Shown: positions 12,240 through 23,081 of the stretch, in pieces
Position numbering within the stretch: the stretch's first letter is position 1
Layout: every line of letters begins with the position of its first letter
Origin: Monomorium pharaonis
Taxonomy: Eukaryota > Arthropoda > Insecta > Hymenoptera > Formicidae
NCBI RefSeq assembly: GCF_013373865.1
Contig: NC_050473.1
Span: 10,427,710-10,491,709, forward strand
Direction of reading: 5' to 3'
DNA length: 64,000 nucleotides
Notes under the pieces: model-generated
Told to the model about the DNA's origin: nothing
The model's input: only the letters and a program-made list of their open reading frames with translations
Database searches by the model: none
Program-made: the position numbers and the translations under genes

Positions 12240-13723
12240 ATATAACCAAAAACGATCCGATAATCTCGGTGAAGCTTAGATCTTTAAGATTACCGATCAA
12301 ATATAACGCGTCTTGTTAGTACTTTTGCATACTACGGGACATGCAGCTCATATTACCGCCTAAATGATAACTTTAGGATTTTACTCGATAATGTCTCTTT
12401 CGTGTTAAGCACCGAAAAAAAATTTAAGACTTTTGCCTTGTTTCTCATCTGTCGCACATTCTTAATTTTATGGTTAATGTTATACATACTTTTTTGTTTT
12501 TAAAGATAAATAGAGACTTTCTGAAGTGCCTTCGACGAGAAATCGACAAATAGAGATGCAAACCAAACTCGCGCATTCGTTTACTGCATGGTGGTGTTTG
12601 CGAAACTATCTTCAGAACATCGGTTACCTGAGAGGATTTAGGCGCTTATGATGGACAATAACTATCTGTAATTTCCAGACAATTCGTCCATGACCGCGAA
12701 TACCTGGACGTGGGATTCAATTTTTCGCACATGTATCTTACATAGCAGAGGAACTACTGTTAATTCGTTGACCATATTGTTAACATTTTTAGTAGGATGG
12801 CGTGTTGGCGATAGATTAGAAAGATAGATTCAATATTCTACCAAAACATCTTTACATAATATATTTGTATAATTTAAAGGAGTAATAATTCAGTAAACGC
12901 GACAGAAAGATTTTTACGTTACGTATCCGATAAAGTACAAAGATTCGCATCTCGCAATCGCTTCGCGCGTGTCCAGGCTAAGCAGACAAGCGCGAATGAA
13001 CACTGAACGAACAGCTTCGACGAATGCGCGAAAAATTGGGAATGTTCGCGATGTCGAAGCGATTTGTTTAGTCGCGTTTGTTCGCCTTCCAACTGTGGAC
13101 AGCGTAAAGAAAGGATTAGTAATCAGCTAATCACAATCGACTTCGATATCGGACAATATGATCGACGCATTTCAATAATGTTAGAGATCACTCTTGTACT
13201 GTTTATGCGAATTTACAGGCGCAGCTTGCAAAGAGCTCGATCGCGCGAACGGGTTGGTTTTTTTGCGATCCTAAGGATTGTTGTCCGTGTGCCTCTTATT
13301 TAATATACATTCTCTATACTCGACAATGATTTCCAATGTTTACGTATCACTTGCACTACTTTCCTTAGTATTTTTACTTATTTAACGTAATATTTAATTC
13401 ACACAACTTTCCAGTCCGGGATCGACGGGATCAACCTGCCAGTCGCGCCACGCGGGATCATACTCATAGATTTATACATATAAATGTCTCTTCCATTTTT
13501 ATACACGTTTATACACTTATAAATATATAGAAATATGTATATAGGATGTTCACTATTGCGATTTCTTTCATCTGCGAGTTCTTCGACGTGCTTCAAAATC
13601 AAAGTTTCTCGTCTCGAAATATTTGTTAATTTTTTTATCGAGCCACTTCGAGAACTAAAGTCTATTGTTTCCTACGTGATTCAGTTTTTAGATCCGGCAA
13701 ATAAAATCTAATGCTTCCTTCAG

Positions 13724-13878
13724 GTGATTTACCTTTTAATTTAATAATATCGAGACACAATTCGGAACACGAATGTTCACCGGGGACGAAAATTGTCCAA
13801 AGCAAATCTTCATCAAGTGAGGATTTCTTCCGGATTAATCCCGGGACAATCCGCAGATGTCGAGAGAAATGGCAATAA
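13724..13878 (+). CDS. doubtful degenerate lola exon
   Basis: The acceptor ATGCTTCCTTCAG ends at 13723. Two bases (GT) plus 50 codons run to TAA, in the phase used by the array. The segment NLIISRHNSEHECSPG resembles the second half of a C2HC finger (hydrophobic residue three before H, then Cys), but no CxxC precedes it. It could be a relic, a zinc-less end, or chance. Confidence 0.22.
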
Positions 13879-15029
13879 TTTTCGGGTACATGTAAACAGA
13901 TACTTTGAGAGAAAGAGAGATGCTAAGAAAGAGAACGAAAGTAACGTCGAGAGTCGACGCGCGTCCGGCCACGGGTTGCACGTCAGTATTTTTGATATCA
14001 GTATTTGCGAACTCGCTCGCGTCCTTACCTGCCTGCCTGCGAGATGATGCGGGGTATACTCGTTGTACATCTCTACCCATAGCTCTTAACCATGATCTTC
14101 ATCATGGATTTGCCGATCCGATTTCGGCGGAGTTTTGTCCGTCACCGCGGAGTCGATCGGCCGAGATCGACCTCGTTATTTCCGAGACTCTTGTTACCGA
14201 ATCTTTATCGCTTAATATTTAAGTACACGTTTTATACGTTTTCTCGCCAACTTTTCCGTCTCTCTTTTAAGGTTTTTAAGTGTATCGGGCAGAAAGGGGG
14301 CGATTTAAACCAATATCGCAATGCCTTCCCCCTTCGTTGCACCTCGGTATTTCTAATATTTAATTCCATATTTTTAGTTTTATTTTCTCTTTTTCTCTTC
14401 TCTTTTTATTTGGAAGGTTTATTAAGCGGAAGAATGTCTATTATAATGGTATCTTTTATATTAATTATTATAACTATTATTATTATTAATATTATTAATA
14501 AAAAAATATTCTTTATTCCGGGTTATTTTTTAAAATCAAGTTGTTTATTTCTTTCACCCGAGCCATACCTCTCATTCTTTATACATTTTATATATTACTT
14601 GTTAGCAAGATCTTTGATATTGTAACTTTATTATACGATTTGAAACAAAGTTTTTCAATTACGTTAGAAATCAAAATGTTAAAAACTTTTCCGATTTTGT
14701 TGTTAAAGCGTATGAAAATTTTATAGAATTTATAAAAATTAAAATTAACTGTTAAAAATAAGTTTCTAATAAAAAGATTCTTTATGCAAATCTTATTATT
14801 CGTTCTATCTTATATTGCTAAATAAAATATTTTCTTACAAGTACCATCAAAATATTTCACATTACTCAATATTAAAAGATATAGGAAACACTTTGTCGTC
14901 ACAAAATGTTAAGCACCAAGTAAACTTTGTCTCCAAGTAAACGTTGTCTCTGCGTATGACTACCTTTTTCAAGTGGCAATCAGCGTTTTAATCGACATCG
15001 ATCTAACCAATGAATATTTATGCTTTCAG

Positions 15030-15259
15030 CAATCCAGCACTGCACCGCCGTCCAGATGTATCCGTGCGACACCTGCGACAGGCAGTACCGAAGGATCATC
15101 TCCTTGCAGCGTCACAAGAAATTCGAGTGTGGCAAGGAGGCGCAATTCGGATGTATGATATGCCATGCCAAGTTCAAGCACAAACACAGTCTACTGAGGC
15201 ATTACAACGTTCACGTGTTTGACATCTCGTTCACAGAGAACCAGGAGAACTCCGCTTGA
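15030..15259 (+). CDS. lola: lola alternative terminal exon, C2HC + C2H2 finger pair
   Basis: The acceptor TTTATGCTTTCAG ends at 15029. Two bases plus 75 codons run to TGA. Finger 1: C12, C15, H28, C33 (CDTCDRQYRRIISLQRH). The linker is GKEAQFG. Finger 2: C41, C44, H57, H61 (CMICHAKFKHKHSLLRH). A short acidic/polar tail (DISFTENQENSA) follows. All ligands are present and the spacing is standard. Confidence 0.92.
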
Positions 15260-16677
15260 CAAAAACGATGGAGGCTTGCAAAAAAGCAGTCGCGGCGAGA
15301 TGGCAGAAATCTTAGTATCGCTAAACAGTATCGAATTCAAAACATAGCAGAGATATAAAATTAACACGTTAATTATTACATGTAAATAATTCGAGATATA
15401 AACAATCAATATAATAACTTTTAAATTTCATTTTTCTAGAAAATTAGAAAATGTTATGCTAAATAATAGTTATAAATTATCTCTGGATGCGCCATTTCAA
15501 AGTAGTTACTCGGATCTCTTGAATTTTCTCTTTTTATTTCTGTATTGATAATATTTACAGTCTCTTTTAAATTTAGAATATAAATCTAGAATATAAGTGT
15601 ATTAACTTAGAAATATTAATTTTAATGCTTCTTTCCTTATATAAATAATGAGATAGTGATACAAATTATTACAGTGAATACCAAATAATAGTACATAAAA
15701 TGGTTCCTAGAAAAGTTAATACTTGCTTTGTTAATTGTAAAATAATGTTAATTAATTGTATTTATTGGCGATATTTTGAATGCCAAATAAATCGAGAATT
15801 GGAATTCTATTCTGTTTTTCTGCACTTATGGAATTTTGTAGTAGACCAGTCTTCAAAAATAATATGCTACGCACACAAAGGCTAGATTAGTCAAGTATCC
15901 TCTTTTTCCTCCAAATATAATTCTTTTTTAATAAATTGCAATTTTTAATAATTTACCCCCAAAATTACTTAGGATATATTTGAAGCAAGCGCGATGCAGA
16001 ATTATGGAATGTTTACTACAAAATCCAATTTCAAATATAGCACACGTATCAATCCGAATCAATGTAAGATGATAATTTAGTTGTAATTAATTTCAACGCA
16101 ATAAATGTTTTTTAATTTTTTTTTTTTTGGTATCTGATTTTGATGCGTTAATTTCTGTGCTCTTATATGAATAGAAAAATGTTAAAAAGGAGTTTGTGCA
16201 AATTTTTAATGTATAATGAACAAAAAGTCTTTGTTTTTTAACAAAATATCTATATTTCTCGTTGAATTATTGTATGTAAAAAATGTATTATTATATGTAA
16301 ACAAATTTTTTAAATTTTTTTAAGCATTTTTTTAACATAAATTGTATTTATCATTAAAGAGTTTTTTTGTGCATTTTATTTGATTTTTATTGAAAATTTT
16401 TTTGTACAATATGTAGTACTACTGACATGTACTAAAATAATTTTAAACAAGCCAATATGTTTACGAAATTTATATAATTAAATCTTTAATTATAAACGCT
16501 GAAAATATGCAAGAAATCAAATAAAAAAGTTAGAAATGTGTAATTACTATTAATTGTTTATTGTAATTTTATGATCTTATTTTTGTGAAATGTCTGTTTG
16601 ATTTTTGTGCTGTTCACATTGCTGATGTTGTTAGCAGTTAATTTGTCAGTTCGTAACAATCTTCACGTTTTTTTCAG
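15260..16677. other. 3' UTR / intron stretch
   Basis: AT-rich sequence with poly-T runs, notably about 16118-16129. Nothing coding recognised. Confidence 0.5.
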
Positions 16678-16877
16678 TGCATTATTACTTGAGTTACACT
16701 ACATCGGACGTGGCGATTAAAACGAAATGTGCTGGACATGAAGTAGAAGACGCAATAATACGTGTGTATGAATGCAGCTATAATAAATGTTACTATAGGA
16801 CCACAAGGAAGAACGAGCTGTGGAGACACTTCTTACGCTGGCACTTAAGAACAAGTGTGAAGCAGAAGAAAACATAA
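16678..16877 (+). CDS. lola: lola alternative terminal exon, single C-x4-C finger
   Basis: The acceptor CACGTTTTTTTCAG ends at 16677. Two bases plus 65 codons run to TAA. A 31-residue leader precedes one C2H2 finger with widened cysteine spacing: C32-x4-C37-x12-H50-x4-H55 (YNKCYYRTTRKNELWRH). There is no C2HC partner. It resembles the second finger of the pair exons in its C2H2 ending. A basic tail (TSVKQKKT) closes the frame. An AATAAA lies near 17173. The single-finger design is shared with the exon at 18567. Confidence 0.8.
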
Positions 16878-17647
16878 TTAAAGCTACATTCAGAAGTTTC
16901 GCATCCAATTGGTATTTATGGAAGCGAAAAGATCAGAAAGTGAAAGAAGAATTAGCATTAGAAGCAATTGAAACTTTTATGAAATTACAACCGCATTTAT
17001 CTGTCATATGAGAACAGGAATAACAGATTTCCATTTCCATTATATCTTGTTTTTTTGTCATTTGTTTTTATTTCTAACGGCTCTGTTTTTTTATTGCATT
17101 TTATAATTTTTATTTTAGTGAAAAGCTGGATTATAAGGTGGCGGTCTTTTTTTATGTTAAAAATAAGAATTGAATAAATGTATGGATAATAATTGAGCTA
17201 ATTTGAGTACAACAATGTATTATATATAATAACCGTTAACTGGAGATTAATATAATTTTCTGAATTAATTTGCAATTTTTTTTTTGTTATCTTTAATCTG
17301 TTATTATATTAACGAACTTAATGTGATAATAAAATTATTTTGATACCTTAATAATACGCGTATGTAAAGTTTAATTTTAATTATATTAATTTCTTGCAAA
17401 CTTTGGGTTTTTCTACATAAGTATTATATATTTTGAGAGTACACGATCTGAATATATCTCATAACTATATGTCATTTATAATAGATTAAATAACTGTAAT
17501 TTTTGTAATATTATGATTACTTAGCGAAATAAAGAATTGATATAAGCATGAAATTTGCGAGTAAAAGCAATTCTTTATAAATGATACGATCAGCACACCG
17601 TTATCCATTTATTAACATAATATTTTGTTTTTCGTGTATTTCCGCAG

Positions 17648-17865
17648 ATTATTATCGCAGAGGCAACTTGGGTCCTTCCTCATTCGCAAAGTACAATTGC
17701 GAGGCCTGCGGCAAGATTTACAGGAGTTGGGCTTCATTAAGGTTTCATCGGCATATGGAATGTAGAAAAGAACCTAACTTCCTCTGCACTTTCTGCAACT
17801 ACAGGTCTCGCAGGAAAAGCAATCTTCGTAGACACATGCAGGTGCATTATCGATACGTCAACTGA
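17648..17865 (+). CDS. lola: lola alternative terminal exon, C2HC + C2H2 finger pair
   Basis: The acceptor TTTCGTGTATTTCCGCAG ends at 17647. Two bases plus 71 codons run to TGA. The linker opens YYRRGNLGPSS. Finger 1: C17, C20, H33, C38 (CEACGKIYRSWASLRFH). The linker is RKEPNFL. Finger 2: C46, C49, H62, H66 (CNYRSRRKSNLRRH). An AATAAA lies about 90 bases after the stop (near 17955). Complete ligand set. Confidence 0.93.
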
Positions 17866-18315
17866 GGATTCGTACACAAAACATATGACACACTTCACAC
17901 ATGATCGCATACGCTTTCTCGTGTACAATTCTATCTATCCTATTGTATGTTCGAAATAAAGACTAGGTCTTGTTTTCGTAATTTCTTACTTTATTTTCTC
18001 TTTCCATTCTGACCTGTTTCCGCAAAGATATAACAAGAAAAAATCTAAATTCAAACGAAATTTTTTATGAACAAACGTCATCTTTTATTTATGAAATTTT
18101 ATTATTGCTTATATTATTTATTTTGTGTCACTTCTTCATCGAAACTTTCAGTTCAGAACCATGTCATTTTAGTCATTCACGGAGAGTATATGAAGGCAAG
18201 TAAACTTCTCGTAGTAATCTATTTGTTTTAATTTTTATAATACTAGACATCACACAGATGCGCGCTTCGTGCGCACTACTTAACTTTTTACCTTTTAAAA
18301 ATAAATTACAACGAT

Positions 18316-18360
18316 AATTGTATAGATAATATCTATACAATTTTGACAGTTGTCAAAATT
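18316..18360. repeat. two overlapping near-perfect palindromes
   Basis: The first palindrome, 18316-18342, has 12-base arms (AATTGTATAGAT and its complement) around three bases. The second, 18339-18360, has 10-base arms (AATTTTGACA) around GT. They share AATT. They lie about 200 bases upstream of the exon at 18567. Could be a hairpin-forming transposon remnant. Confidence 0.7.
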
Positions 18361-18566
18361 CAATTGCAATGACAGCTACTCTTGCAACAAGAAGTAAGCG
18401 CAGCGAGAGAACCAATCGGTATCGCGGAAAAGAGGCAACAATAAACTTCAATATTCGATATATGTGAGTATCGATGTTACATGCACTTTTTAAAAAAGGA
18501 TTATTTATCCTTAAAAAAAAACATAACAATATCGAACAGTAGTTCATCTATGTTTGTTTTTTTTAG

Positions 18567-18715
18567 GTGAGCAGCTTGGTCGCAAGATGATCATCGTGAA
18601 ATACGGCAAGACGAAGGTGTTTCAATACTCTTTGTGCAGCTATCGTGCTCATCGTAAACGGAATATTTTTCGACACATCGATAAATCACATCCGGAAATA
18701 TGTAACAAGAAATAA
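18567..18715 (+). CDS. lola: lola alternative terminal exon, single finger lacking its first cysteine
   Basis: The acceptor TGTTTGTTTTTTTTAG ends at 18566. Two bases plus 48 codons run to TAA. The only finger-like segment is VFQYSLCSYRAHRKRNIFRH, continuing to H41. Ligands C23, H36 and H41 keep C2H2 spacing, but the first cysteine position (residue 20) is Tyr (TAC), one base from TGC. Either this is an isoform with a three-ligand finger or one recently disabled. An AATAAA lies near 19001. Confidence 0.72.
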
Positions 18716-19626
18716 ACGGTTCTGAAGTGAATTTTGAAGCACGAGATTAATGGTTTAAATCTCTCACTAATCTATATTTCTAACTATATGTTATTTTTTA
18801 TTAATTACTGTATTATTTTTGTGTTTTGAAGATATAACAAATTTTTAGACACTCTGATGAAGTTTATATTTGAGATGTAAATATATTTGCGATAATAATT
18901 CTCCTAATCTCCTTTTCTTAAGCATTTATAATAACATAAAACTTGACGAATTAAAGCGAACATTAATTACTGTTATATCTTGGTTATGTAAGTAATTAAA
19001 TAAAAGTGAATTGGTTTTGTGTGGTTATCACGAAAAAAATGTACAAAATTTCTACGATTTTTTATTATTATTATGCTAAAAACAAAAATCCTTTTGTTTG
19101 TATATTTATTTTGTATATTTGTTTTGTATAAATCACAAGTTTTTTTTATCCTTCTTTTGATAAAATACTACATTACATTATTTTTGAATTATTGAAATTA
19201 ATGAAATATTTATAATTAATTTAAGATTTATTTCCTGTTCATTTTTATCCTTGTTTTAAATCCCTCTAATGACGTGGACGTAGAAAGTCTTTGTAGCTCC
19301 TTGTTTTTTTAATTTTTGTTCCTTTTTCGTTGTTGAAACTACTATAGTGATTTCCCGGCCTTCTAAAGATTAACAAGATTCAAAATTTTCTGCAATTGCA
19401 AAATATCGTAGGGCTATAAAAATTTTTTCGAAGTTGTAATTAGTTTAAGATACACTTCGAATTTGATTTATCTTTCGATTAATCTAACAATATGTCCCAC
19501 AGATTTCTAATGATATTTCATGGTTTATCCAAGGACAAGCACGAGTCGCACGTTTGATTTCGGTGGCACGGAGCCTCATGTGGGACAGTGGAACTGATCT
19601 AAAGCTATGTCTTCTCCCATTTGCAG
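18716..19626. other. 3' UTR / intron stretch
   Basis: AT-rich; nothing recognised beyond the poly(A)-like signal near 19001. Confidence 0.5.
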
Positions 19627-19997
19627 GTAACACGAAGGAGTACGGGAGCATGATCGATCTATCAGAGGAAGAAGCCCTGGATCTACCAGCGCAAATGCAG
19701 GAGAAAACAGTGATGCCGTTCGCTGAACTGAAAATACCGAAAGCTTGGAACTACATAAAAAATCCGCTCGGTCGATTTGCCTGCGCCAAATGCGGCCGTT
19801 CGTACAGGAGGAAGGATTCATTACAACGCCACAAGCATTGGGAGTGCGGCAAGGAACCGCAGTTTAAATGTCCATATTGCCCGCAACGTTGCAAACGTAA
19901 AGCACACTGGCAACGTCACATAAGTCGCAAGCATCAGGATGAAGTGAATGTAGAGAAATATCTAGATTCTTACTTGCCGAAAATAGAGATTGATTGA
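19627..19997 (+). CDS. lola: lola alternative terminal exon, acidic linker plus finger pair
   Basis: The acceptor CTTCTCCCATTTGCAG ends at 19626. Two bases plus 122 codons run to TGA. The first 51 residues are acidic then amphipathic (IDLSEEEALDLPAQMQEK). Finger 1: C52, C55, H68, C73 (CAKCGRSYRRKDSLQRH). The linker is the consensus GKEPQFK. Finger 2: C81, C84, H97, H102 (CPQRCKRKAHWQRH). A 20-residue tail follows. All eight ligands are present; one of the best-preserved members. Confidence 0.94.
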
Positions 19998-22758
19998 TTT
20001 CGGCCGATTTGATACTGAAGCAAAGGATGATTTCTCTCTAATGTAAAATCGCGTGACAAGAATCCAAAAATTGTTCTCTCAGTAAAGAAAGATTTGACGA
20101 AATGCTTAATACATCCGTGATAATTTTTTAGATAATTCTTTAATAATAAATACAGTACGTAGATATTTTTGAAACGAAAAATTTAATCAAATATTGTCAT
20201 ATTTTATGAACATTGTTCATACATTTGAGATGAAAAATGAAAAACTTTATTAAAACTAATTTTACATATAATAATATAATTCTATATACAATAGCGTTGG
20301 AAGTTGAATTTATATTCATCTCAAATAATAAATCTTGTGGACACTTTCTTTAAGTATTACAGTAAATAGTTCTTTTTTTTTTCAAAGTTATAAGTTTTTT
20401 TTACAATTAACGTTATTAATATTATTAAGTATTAAGTATTAAACTTTTTCGAAAACCGAGATTTATACATCATTATCAGTATACATATATCTATTTATAT
20501 ACTCACATATAAGAATGATATATTTCATATTATATACAAATATCTTATACATATATACATATTATATAATGGTACTTGCCTTATTTTCAAGATAATATAT
20601 ATGTATGTATAACACATATGAAATACATATTCTATATTTCTTTATATATTTTTTTTACTTATACATAAACTCATTGAAGATTTACTATTACACACATATA
20701 CTCGTTAGCAATTAAAATTAAAATGAGTTTTATGTATAGGAAATATATTTTGATAGATATATTATGATTTTATACTTGAAGGTACTTGATTGATTATTTA
20801 GTCGCTAATGATTTTTCAGCATTTAGTGTGTCTGTGTTTTATTTCTTAGCTCATAAGATTTGATTGACAATTTGATAGATCAATTTATTAATCTGGAGTG
20901 ATTTTTTTTAATTTTAAGTCTTTATAAAGAAAGTGCCTTTAACGTAAAATAATTACTGATTAAAGTAACAAGTGCCAGTTAAAACAAAGATTTCCCTTGC
21001 ATCACCGAAAAAAGCTATGTTTTTCTCTTTGACAAAGAACGAATAAGAAAGAAAGATAATGAAGAATTAAAAGATAAAAGACGAAAAATAAAGTTTATCA
21101 TAGGGAACTAGTTTTAAGTTGTTAGTTTATAAGTATTTTTTTACATTAATCTAAGGTTTGTAACGAGTGATTATTAAGACTGATACCAATATGCCTATTA
21201 TTAACTTGATTGATTATGTAACTTGAAATGAAAAATAATATCGTATTCGAAGTCTGTCTATTATTACGTTTGCTGTGTTTGAAGGAAATAAATTTATATG
21301 AGCATATCGAATTAACCCGTGATCCATCTTATCGTCAACCGGCAGCATTTTCACAAATAATAAATTTATGCAATTAATAGAAAAACGTTATGCTCTACAA
21401 TATTCTATTAGCAACTAATTCGTAATTGTAACATTTACAAAATCGATAGATGCGTTTTCGATGATCTTATTTTATCCTTGCAGCTTTCAGTCAATGCGCC
21501 AATATATCGTATTTTATAATATTTACCTTAGCTTAATTGACGACATGAAAATTTAACCATCTATTATAACATTTTTACAAGAAAACGCAATTTACAATAA
21601 TTCCCGCAAGTAACTTTTATTTTATGTAAATTTTCAGTTACAAGCGAAGTAGTTGAAATAATAATCGATTATCTTATGATGGCGATTGAATTGAGAGCTA
21701 CAATTAGCATTTGCACTAAAATAATCATGAATAAATAAGTATATTAATAATTAGAATTCAAGCAAATGAATGAACAAATTATGAAAAAATTAGATAAATC
21801 CCAATAGTTATAGTCGCTAAGTTACGAGCATTTCTCTCCTGTAAATAATCGATCTTATAGCTAGTATATCTCTTCGGTTGGTTCAAGCATCATTGCGAGA
21901 GCTACTTAAGCAATTGAGTATATCCTTGGCATCTCTTATCTTTTTCTCCTGCCTTCTCCACCTGTACGATATCAGGGGAGTAGCATGCGCACTAACCCTT
22001 CTCGAGTCTTGTATATAGAAATGCCACTTACGTATCGAACTTTCATCGCTTGTGCATCGAAAGGAAACATTCACCGTTCGGCTGGCACCGTTCAAAGTTC
22101 TAACTGAAATGTTATAAAAAGCTGCCTTGGATCTGTGAATGTTACTTTCGTAACATGCAGTTACCGCTCCTTCCTCGTATGCGAAGCTCATAACTAGCTG
22201 CTTGGGGCTCGAAAGTAGGGACACGAAGGACACGCATTTCTTTCCTCTATCCCCTTGACGAGTGATCGGTTGCATCGATGCACCTGCAATCGAGGACGAG
22301 CCGCAAGGCTCGCAAGGATCCAGCGATCCTCGAGCGCAGCTTCCCTTCGAAATGGCTTTCTTTCTAGGACTTGCCGAGGAGACGCCTCGCCGCTCCCCGA
22401 TGACACAATCTCGATCTCTATCCAGTCTTCTCCGAACTATTTTTTTAATATACACGAACGAGAGTCCACCCGCGGATTCGAGAGAGAGAGAGAGAGCACG
22501 AGAGAGAAGTGAAGAGATCTGAAGAGACACGTCGAGGTACCGAGTCAACGAGTCATCGGCACCCATCTAAAGCCAAAAAGCCCCGACCCCTAGCCGCTAA
22601 GCTCTAATTCTTAAGTCGAAAACGGGGAACGACGGTCGGGTACTGTCGGCTGCGTTTCCCAATCGAGCGCTTGGCAACGCAAATAAAAGATTTCGCCTCA
22701 ATCGATCGTGCGTTCGCGTGGGACACATTCTAATAAAGCCGGGGATCTTGTGTTCCAG
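19998..22758. other. 3' UTR / intron stretch rising in GC towards 22.2-22.7 kb
   Basis: AT-rich with TA/CATA repeats at about 20470-20620. GC rises from about 21900. The minus strand carries a 227-codon open frame (21883-22566) without a recognisable domain. A GA run lies at about 22480-22510. Confidence 0.5.
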
Positions 22759-23081
22759 CCGAAGACCTGAGCATCACCGGCCTCAAGTGGGCAGCGGCCT
22801 GGCAGCGATGGAGCGTGCCGTCGATCATGTGGCGATCCGGAGCGGGCTTGGGCAAGGGCCTGGGCTCCGGCTCGTCTAACCCGGAGGGCTTCAACTGCCC
22901 GGCCTGCGGCAGGGTCTACAAGCTGAAGAGTAGCCTGAGAAACCATCAGAAGTGGGAGTGCGGCAAGGAGCCTCAGTTTCAGTGTCCCCATTGCGTCTAC
23001 AAAGCGAAGCAGAAGATGCATATCGCGCGGCATATGGAGCGAATGCACAAAGAGAAGATTTACAAACAGGAACTTGTGTAA
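22759..23081 (+). CDS. lola: lola alternative terminal exon, C2HC + C2H2 finger pair, GC-rich
   Basis: The acceptor GGGATCTTGTGTTCCAG ends at 22758. Two bases plus 106 codons run to TAA. The linker has a tryptophan-rich opening (LKWAAAWQRW) and a Gly/Ser stretch. Finger 1: C46, C49, H62, C67 (CPACGRVYKLKSSLRNH). The linker is GKEPQFQ. Finger 2: C75, C78, H91, H96 (CVYKAKQKMHIARH). It lies in a GC-rich island and is followed by a 14-kb interval without a convincing exon, which may partly be its 3' UTR. Confidence 0.94.

Larger units (their letters stand above)
10066..15029. other. 5-kb stretch without a confident exon
   Basis: It probably holds the 3' UTR of the preceding exon, then intron. 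Contents seen: a MITE-like inverted-repeat element (12017-12239) and a doubtful degenerate exon (13724-13878). An acceptor-like TGTAATTTCCAG before 12680 opens 48 codons with no finger and is not called. A T-rich run of open frame near 14340-14620 reflects base composition. Confidence 0.5.

Noticed and set aside
12680..12825. Acceptor TGTAATTTCCAG opening about 48 codons
   Set aside because: No finger features, hydrophobic random-looking sequence; not enough to call an exon.
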